This document shows positions 56,720-64,000 of a DNA stretch of 64,000 bases, piece by piece. A program made the translations under genes and the position numbers. Every line of letters starts with the position of its first letter. Within the stretch, counting starts at the first letter, position 1. Where the stretch lies: positions 441,501 through 505,500 of the forward strand of contig NC_090953.1 of assembly GCF_040807025.1 (NCBI RefSeq), written 5' to 3'. Origin of the DNA: Struthio camelus. Taxonomy: Eukaryota > Chordata > Aves > Struthioniformes > Struthionidae. The notes beneath the pieces are model-generated. The model saw nothing but the letters and a program-made list of their open reading frames with translations, ran no database searches and had not been told where the DNA came from.

Positions 56720-58146
56720 GCCGAGCCCCCGTGGCCGCCGCGCTGCCTCGCCGTCGTGTCGCGCCAGGCGGCCGCTCCGCGGGCCGGACCCCCTTGGCCC
56801 GGGGCGCCCAGCGCAAGCCGGTCCGTCCCGCCGCAGGCTGGGCGCCGCGCCGGGCCCCCGCGCAGCTCGGCCCCCGTGGGTGCCCGCGGGCGCCCCGCGG
56901 AAGCCTCCCGCCGCCCGCCCTGGCGCCGCACCTCAGCTCCCCGCGCTCCCTGGCTGGTTCCCTTCCCCGGCGGCTCGGAGGCTCTTTCCCCGCCGGGAGC
57001 TGTGGTTTAGGCCTGGCGTGATCCGGCGGGCAGGGCTCCCCTCCCCTGGGTGCTCGGGGCCTCGGCCGGCCGAGGCCCGGTCTGCGGAGGGGGCGGCCGC
57101 GTGGCTGACTCGCGGCGCGGTCTGCCCGCCGCGGGGTCTCCAGCCCGCCGCCGGGAATCGCTTCCCTGCCGGCCGGCGCCGCGGGCTCGTTGCGGGCCGA
57201 GGCCCTGCGCTGGCGGGAGGGGGGTGGCGTTCGGCCGGGCCCAGCCCCGTCTCCTGCGCCGCGTTGCTGGCTCCTGCCTTTCTTGCTCTTCCAGGTATCT
57301 CGCGATCCCTTTGGAGCTCGGTGTGTAGAGCCTCCCCCCGGCTGCCTTAACGCAGCAGGTTCCTTTGCGTTCGGTGGGGTCACCGGCGCCCTGCTCCCCA
57401 CCCTGCCTTCCCGGTGGTCCCTCCGAGGCCGTGTGCGCGGTCCTGCAGCGCCCCTGCGTGCAGGTCCCCGCACGGAGGAGATGCACGCGTCCTCTATCCC
57501 GGTCCCTGTGGCTCTTTCCTGTCTGCGCTGGGATGAGTCACGCTGGTGTCACCATGTTCACGTTATGCTCCTGGAAGGGCAGAGCGGAGCCGTTGACGGC
57601 GACAGGCAGCAAGGCGCTCGCTGCCGTCTGATCGACGGCAGATGGTGGCGGCGCTCGGGGCTCGGCTGACCACATGGCCAAGGCTCTCGCCCGCTTTCCT
57701 CCTTCCCGCCCCTCGCTCTCCCCCGCCGCGGCCGGTCGGCCAGGTCCCTTCCCGAGGCGCCCGCGTGTCCCCGCGGCGGTGGGGCCGCCGCGTTGGGCTC
57801 CAGCAGAGAGGTCTCGGGCCGCCCGGAGCCGAGCCGCGGCTCCGCTGCGCTCCCCGGCCTGGCGCAGCCGCCGCGACGTCGCCCCCGGGGACTGGAGAGG
57901 CCGGTTCCCCTCCCGCTTGCTCCTGGCTTCTCGCCCAGCGCCGGGCGGCTGCGGAGACGGGACGTGCCGCGGGCGGCGGGCTGGGGCGGCGCGAGCCCCC
58001 ACCGGCGCCCTCCTGCCCTGCGGCGCCTGCGCCGAGCCGGCCCGGGACGAGTCTGACCGCCCTTCCCTCTTTCCACAGATCCTGGTGCTGTCCCGGCCGG
58101 GCTGCTCCGGTACCGCCGAGGGCCCGGCTCGCTGGGCTGCGCCCCC

Positions 58147-58212
58147 ATGGTCGCTTGGACGGCGCGGGGGCCAGCGGGGCGGCGCGGGGGCCGGAGCGCC
58201 TCGGGGCGCTGA
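58147..58212 (+). other. Upstream ORF in the FURIN leader
   Basis: An ATG at 58147 opens a 21-codon frame that stops at TGA 58210-58212, 74 bp before the FURIN start codon and inside the same exon. The context is mixed (C at -3, G at +4). It could reduce translation of FURIN if recognised. Confidence 0.5.
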
Positions 58213-58286
58213 CGCCGAAGAGGCCGCCGGGCCCGTCGCTGCCCGGACCCTGGTGCTCCGCAGCTAGAGGAAGCCCCGATACGCTG

Positions 58287-61200
58287 ATGGATCTGAGGTC
58301 CTGCTCGCTGCTCCTGCTGTGGACGCTGGTGGTTGCCCTCGCTCTGCTGGCCCGAGAGGTGCTGGCCCAGCGCGTTTACACCAACACCTGGGCTGTCCTC
58401 GTCCCCGCGGGGCCCCGGCAGGCGGACCGGCTGGCCAAGAAGCATGGATTCCTCAACCTGGGCCCGGTAAGCGCCCCTCCGCTCTGCCCCGGGCAGCCGG
58501 CGGCCGGAGCCAGCCCACAGCCCCGGTGCCCTTGCGGCGGCCGCCCTTTCGGGGCCGCGGGGCCGGGTCGCCGGCGTGGGCTGCGTCGGCTCCGGAGGCG
58601 TTTCCAGCCCCTTGCAGCGCTCCCGGCGGGAGCGGCGCCCAGGCGAGGGCACGGCTCAGCGCTGCCCGGCTTCGCCCCGAGCGAGCCGTCCGGCGGCGGC
58701 CCTGCGCCCTCGGCCCTGGAGCGCCCGTCCAAGCGCGTGTCAGCGGGTCCCGCGGCCGCCCGCTTTCCCACGGCCCGCGCAGGTGCCGTGTGCCGCCTCG
58801 GCCGCCCTCCTGGCGGGGTGGCGGGACGGGGTGACCGCGGAGGAGCGCGGCCGTTCCCGCTGGCGCCGGGCTGTCCGCAGCGCGCTCCCCGGCTGTGCCG
58901 CGCTCCGGGCCGCCGGCAGCTGGTCGCGTTCCTCGGCGGGTGCGGGCGGCGCTGGCTCCGCTAACGAAGGCTGCGGTGCTGGGGCGCGGGAGCCGCGGGG
59001 CCCGGCCGGCGGCCGGCAGAGCTGCCCGCCCATTGGGGTGGCACACCGGGCTCCGCTGCTGTCTTCCCCTGCCGGCAGGCCGCTTCCAGCCGCCCAGGGT
59101 CTCTTGCGCCTGTTGCTGGAGCGCGGTGAAAGCTGCCCGGCACCGCTGTCGCGGCCCCGTCGGCAGCGCTTTTCTTGGCCCGGTGCTGGGCCGCGGCTCG
59201 GGCACCGCAAGGGCAGGGCTCTCCGCCCTGCAGCCTCAGCTGCCTGGCCGGGCGCACGGCTCCCCCGCACGCGGCCGTCCCGGCGCAGCCGCCGTCCCGG
59301 CGCAGCTGCCGCAGGGAAGGGCCTGGGGAGGTCCCGCGGCGCTGGCGCAGTCGGAGCACCGCCGACGGGGCTGCCGCGTGAGACCGGCTGAGCCGCCGGT
59401 CAGGACCGGGTGTTCGCCGGCGCGCCGCGGGGCGGGTGGGGGGCTGAGGGGGCCGGGGCGAGCGACGGGCCGCTGCTGTCCCCGGCTCGGAGGCTCTGCT
59501 GCGCCCTGGCAGCTGCGCTGGCTCTGGCAGGAAGGAAGCTCGAGGTGAAATCCCAGAGGAAGTTGCACAACTCGCGGCTGCAGTGTCAAGGCCCTGCTGC
59601 GAGCCAGCTGCCTGCGAGCGGCCGCGGGGCGGGGAAGGTGGCCGCGTCGGGGCGGCTCGCTGCCCCGTCCCGGCCGCCCCGGGCACGCGGGGAGCCGCCG
59701 GGCAGCGCCCGGCTCTGGGGTGTCCCGGGGGCAGGAGGGGTGAGCGGCCAGGCCCCTCTGCGGGGTCTGGCGGCGCCGGAGGAGCGGGTGGCCTCGGTCG
59801 GCGCGCGGAGGCGTCTCGGAGCAGGTCGCGGGGCCGGGTGAGGCGCAGAGCGACGCGGGGAGCACTCGGCTGGAGCCGGCCGCTGCAGAGACCGCCGAGC
59901 GCGGGGGGCCGGGCTGAGGTGAAACCAGCCTTTTTCTGGCTGCCCGAAGCCTTTCCCGGGCTCGGCCTCTGTGCCAGCCGCCCGCTCGGGGGCCGCGGGG
60001 GCGACGGGGCTGTTGGGCCCCCGCGAGCCGGCGTGGCGCGGTGCTGCACGCGCCTGGCTGGGCAGCGCCGGCCCTCTGCCGCGCCACTGCTGCGGGCTGG
60101 CACCTCTCCACCTGGCTGCCGAGCTGCCGGCCGAGCAGGAGCGCGCAGCACCTGCAGCGCGCCAGCCCGGGCTGGGATGGGAGGCGCTGGCCTGGGCACG
60201 TTTCCCCGCGCCTGGAGCCCATCCCAGCGCCCGTGCGGCAGGACCAGGCTTGGCCCTGGCAGGAGAGCCTGAGCGGCCCGCTGGGAAGAGCAGGGGAGGG
60301 AGGAGGCCGCGCTCTCCCTCCGGGAGAGTCGTCTGCAGCCGATCCTGGGGGTGTTTGTTTTGCTGGGACAGGATGGAGCAGCCAGGCTGGAGGAGGGAGG
60401 CGGAGGAGGGCTGGGTGCTTCTGGCAGCACCGCAGCGAGAGGCCCCGGGGTCCTTATCTCAAAGGATCCTGGCCTCGGCTCGGTGCCTGGACGCTGTCCT
60501 CGAAGGCACGCCGTCCCGGCGCGCTCTCTGCGCCACCTCTGCCTGCAGCGCCGGGGCGGGCGGACGGCGGGCGAGCGCGGGCGCTCCTCCGGCCGGCGTG
60601 CCGGTGAGACGGGAGCGCGGCCGTCGTTGCCGTGGGGCCCAGGTGGAGGAGAAGGGTCCCGGCGCTGCCGGCTCCGGCAGGGCGGGAGGCGCTGGGGAGG
60701 CGCACGGCCGCTGCCCTCGGGACGTCCCGGCCGGGTGCCGGGCAGCGCCGCCCGGCAGCACCTGCCTAAGCTGGACTCGCTGTTGGGACGGCAGCGAGAA
60801 GGGGCGTTGGCAGCCGCTGCGGTTCTTCGGGGTCTGGCTGCCCCTCTGGCAGGGGAGACCTGCGCGGGGCTGCAGGTCTCCGATGACCCCCTCCCTCCCG
60901 CCGAGGCAGCCCGCGGCTCCGCTCCCCGCGACGCGGCGGGGGAGCACGGCCGCCCCGCGTGGCCTGCCCGGGGGCTGCGAGCCGCGGCGGGGGCCGGGCC
61001 GGCGGTCACCGCTGCCTGCCAGGCTCCGTCCTCGCGAGCGCGGGCGCTGCCGGCGTTGGGCCCCGCGCAGAGCGGGTCGCGCCCGGCGACCAGGCAGAGC
61101 GGTGACGGGCCTGCGGGAGCCGTCGGGACTCGGCTCTTGCCCGGAGAGGGCGGCGGCGCGCTGGGCGATGGCACCGGGGCTGCTGCCTCCGCTGCTCCCC

Positions 61201-64000
61201 TCCGCGCGGCAGCTTTTTCCCTAGCAGTTCCCGAACGGCCTGAGCTGTTTGGTGTCGCGGGGTGCAGCGCTCCGTGGGGAGGAGGCCTGGGTCCGTCTCC
61301 GCGCTGCCCCGCGAGGCAGGGCTCCCCGGGCGCTGCGGCCGGCGGCGCTGGCAGGAGCAGGGCGCGCGCCAGGGAGCGGAGAGGCGGCGGGGCGGGCGCG
61401 GGGCCTGCCGGAGCGCGGGGCGGTGCGTCCCTCGCCCCGCGGAGCGCGGCCCGGCCCTGGCGCCGGGGCGCCTGCTAGCGCCGATCCTCTCCCTCCCGGC
61501 TTGGGCCGGGGCAGCGGCGCGCGGCTCTGCGGGAGCGGGGTGGGCAGGGGCCGAGCGCTCTTTGGAGGCCCTCTCCCTCGCGTTGCACTGGCCGGCCTTG
61601 CCGCGGGCGTCCGCCCCGCGTGCCGGCAGGGACCGGCCCTTCTGTCGCGGGCGGCAGGGTGGGATGCGCCACTCCGCAGCCCGGCCAGCCTCTGGGGTGT
61701 GCCGAGGGGAGACGGAAGTGACAGGGCTGCAGAGGGTTTATAAATAACCAGCTGGGAGGCGGCGTGGCCGGCTGGGCTGCGCTGGCGTGGCGCTCTTCCC
61801 GGCCCCGGCCCGGAGCTGCTCGCCGGCCGCTCTCGGCCTCCTGCCAGGGGACGAGCCGTGGCCCAGCCGCAGGGCGGTGGGGGGACGCCGCGGGGGACAC
61901 GGGTATGCTGGGTTTGGGGTGCGCCCTGGGCCCGGTGGCGCCTCTGCAGCCCGTTGGCCACCCCCGGCGGTGCCGTGCGGTGCCGCTCACCGGCCCGGAG
62001 CTGGTGTGGGGCACAGCACCGGTCCCCTCCGCCCCTCCTGTCCCTGGCCAAGGCTGCCGGGGCGGCGGCGGGTGCGGGGGGAGGACGGGGAGCCGGGGCC
62101 GGGGTCTCATGCCCGTCTCGCCCCTTGCTCCGTTGCAGATCTTTGGTGACTATTACCACTTCCGGCACAGCGGCGTGGTGAAGCGCTCGCTCTCGCCCCA
62201 CCAGCCCTGGCACAGCCGCTTGGCCCGGGAGCCGCAGGTACGTGCCGTGCGCCGTGGGTGCCTGCCCCGCTCCTGGGGGCCCGGCCGGGGCGGTGCGTGA
62301 GCCGGGGGCCCCGCTGCGGGCATAGCCATCGTCGCTGGCCGGTGGCCTGCCGCGTTCCTGGAAAGCGGGGCAGTCCCGGCTCGGCGGAGGGCTCCTCTCT
62401 CCGGCGCGTGGGACGAGCTGTGCCAGGCCCCAGCGCGCTGGCCGGGTCGACGCGGTCTGCTGGCCCGGGGCTGCCACGCGGCCGGCGCCCTGCCCAGCGG
62501 GGCGTGCGGCACGGCCGCTGCCAGCGGGCTCCGAGCTGGCCGGCCCGCTGCTCGGCAGGGCCCGGCGCTCCGGCCCGCCGCGCCGCTGGAGCAGAACCAC
62601 CTGGCGCCAGCGCCCGGCACGGATGCCGGGAGCCCCTCTAGCGTGGCGGGACGCCCTGGACCCGCCACCCTGCTCCTGGCGAGCCCGGCTGCGGCAAGGG
62701 GCGTCTCACCGGCCCTGGGTCTGGAGCGGGCTACGAGCTCCCCCGGGCAGGTGGCTGGTGGAGAGGCCGGAGTGTGGGGAGCTGCTGGCCACCCCCAGCC
62801 CAGCGTGCGCTGTCCGGGCTGCCGGCGATGGGGATGTGGCGGGCGCGCGGCAGCGTCCTCCCTTCTGCGCCCCCAGGTGCACTGGCTGGAGCAGCAGGTG
62901 GCAAAGCGCAGGACCAAGAGAGACATCTTCATGGAGCCCACCGACCCCAAGTTCCCACAGCAGTGGTACCTGGTAGGTGCCGGCCGGGGTGCCAGGGCGC
63001 GCGCGGGGCTGTGCGGCACCTGGGCGCCGAGGGGCGGCTCTGCGGGCCCGCGGGGTGCTGAGTGCTGGCTCTGAGGGTGCGGATGCGGGGCCCGAGGAGG
63101 GTTGTCGGGCTGCCCTGCTAACCACGAGCAGGGGAGGGAGGACTGCGGCGGGAGCCCTGTCCTGGGTGCAGCTCGCGAGTTGCAGCTTCCCTGCAAGAGG
63201 CGCTGGCAGAGCTGCGGAGAGCCTGGGGCCATGCTAGCAGGGCAGTCAGCCCTTTGCCTGTCCCAGGATTTGGGACCGTACTCGTGCTGCTGTCTCCATC
63301 GACAAGCTCAGGTGGCCAGCGCAGGTCTGACCTCTGTGAAGGCAGCTTTGTTTATTGAGCCCAAGCAGAACTGAGGGCTGCTGAGTATCCCTTCTGCATG
63401 CCCCTCTGTGGCTGGCCCTGTGCAGCGCTCTGGGCCCGCGATGCAGGGTTGAGCATGTCGTCTGCCCAGATCCCGTGGGGTTTCCTCATCCCTCCACCAC
63501 AACAGAGAGTGGAGCTGAAGCTGCCACTTGCGCGCCCTTGCAGCAGGCCAGGAGGGGTCTGGGTGCACCCCTTGCCGTGCCAGCAGCTTACGTGGCACAG
63601 CTTACGCTGCCAGGACTTCTTTTGGCAGTACAACACAAACCAGCGGGACCTGAACGTCCGTCAGGCCTGGGAGCAAGGCTACACCGGCAAGGGCATCGTG
63701 GTCTCCATCCTGGATGATGGCATTGAGAAAAACCACCCGGACCTGGAGGGCAACTACGTAAGTGCGGGATGCTCCCCTGGGGCGGAGCAGCTCCTGAGGT
63801 CGGGCCGCGTGTCCGTGGGAGCTCGTTGGGGCAGGGCTGTCAGCCCGGTTCAGCCCTGGACCGCGTGGGCTCCCCTGGGCGGGGGGGTGCTGCGGGGAGC
63901 TCGCTGGGCCGGGTGGCTGTTGCTGGCGTGCCTGCTGCGGGGGGACACGGAGAGCAGCAGGGAGCGCCTGCACCCTCCGTTGCTGAGCCCAGCATCGCGG
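58287..64000 (+). CDS. FURIN: FURIN, proprotein convertase (5' part, runs off right edge)
   Basis: Calcium-dependent subtilisin-like protease of the trans-Golgi network that cleaves proproteins after Arg-X-Lys/Arg-Arg. Coding exons 58287-58466, 62139-62237, 62877-62973 and 63629-63757 give the first 168 residues. A signal peptide (about 1-27) is followed by the prodomain ([25 protein letters not shown]). The prodomain contains the internal pH-sensitive site before SLSPH (GVVKR) with its upstream His, and ends at the autocleavage site RRTKR (Arg108). The catalytic domain begins [17 protein letters not shown] and contains [14 protein letters not shown] with the catalytic Asp. The catalytic His and Ser, the P domain and the membrane anchor lie beyond the window. 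The long intron 1 of the coding part (58467-62138) is very GC-rich and carries many spurious open frames. The start is fixed by homology (MDLR versus MELR in human). Confidence 0.96.
58467..62138. other. FURIN intron after the start-codon exon, no gene seen
   Basis: 3.7 kb of CpG-rich intron. Several frames over 200 codons exist on both strands, but none shows a domain, a codon pattern or splice support. I see no repeat array comparable to those elsewhere in the window. Confidence 0.5.

Noticed and set aside
55132..57473. Minus-strand frames of 418-711 codons rich in Ala/Arg/Pro
   Set aside because: CpG-island and pentamer-repeat composition. No conserved motif, and all frames are equally open.
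58961..61174. 737-codon minus-strand frame in the FURIN intron
   Set aside because: Low-complexity Pro/Arg/Ala translation of GC-rich intron DNA with no domain.

Overview
This is a gene-dense, very GC-rich stretch of vertebrate nuclear DNA with intron-containing genes on both strands. A CR1-type retroposon 3' end lies inside PDIA3, introns are short, and there are many GC-rich minisatellites and CpG-island promoters. Together these point to a sauropsid microchromosome: a bird, or possibly a turtle or crocodilian. The CATSPER2 gene at the left edge argues against chicken, from which CatSper genes have been reported lost, so I leave the lineage open.

Layout, left to right: CATSPER2 (minus, 5' two thirds only, exons between 1 and 4700); intergenic DNA ending in a 55-bp minisatellite (about 6.5-7.3 kb); PDIA3 (plus, 7647-16731, 13 exons, complete); ELL3 (minus, 19292-23955); an FKBP8-like gene (plus, 24365-26228, 8 exons, complete) divergent from ELL3; a 59-bp CTGCA-rich minisatellite (26.3-27.9 kb); SERF2 (plus, 28248-28576); a RASEF-like Rab GTPase (minus, about 29574-33872); SERINC4 (minus, 35576-39351, 12 exons, complete); a minisatellite of about 49 bp (40.1-41.4 kb); HYPK (plus, 41595-43286); MFAP1 (minus, 44919-48818, 9 exons, complete); about 7 kb without recognisable genes; a GC-repeat CpG island; and FURIN (plus, start codon 58287, running off the right edge).

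The order and orientation CATSPER2, PDIA3, ELL3, SERF2, SERINC4, HYPK, MFAP1 matches, from my knowledge, the human 15q15.3 block. Three things differ. An FKBP8-like gene sits between ELL3 and SERF2. A RASEF-like gene sits between SERF2 and SERINC4. After MFAP1 the neighbour is FURIN (15q26 in human) rather than WDR76. These are the most interesting points. I see no wholly new system, but the two extra genes look like functional paralogues that a mammal-guided annotation would miss.

The genes are mostly housekeeping and independent of each other. PDIA3 folds glycoproteins in the ER, and its promoter carries two ER-stress-element-like sites. ELL3 is a Pol II elongation factor, MFAP1 a spliceosomal protein, HYPK a ribosome-associated NatA partner, SERF2 a small aggregation modifier, SERINC4 a multipass membrane protein and FURIN a Golgi proprotein convertase. 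CATSPER2 is a sperm calcium-channel subunit. Exon boundaries below were worked out by hand from splice sites and reading-frame continuity.
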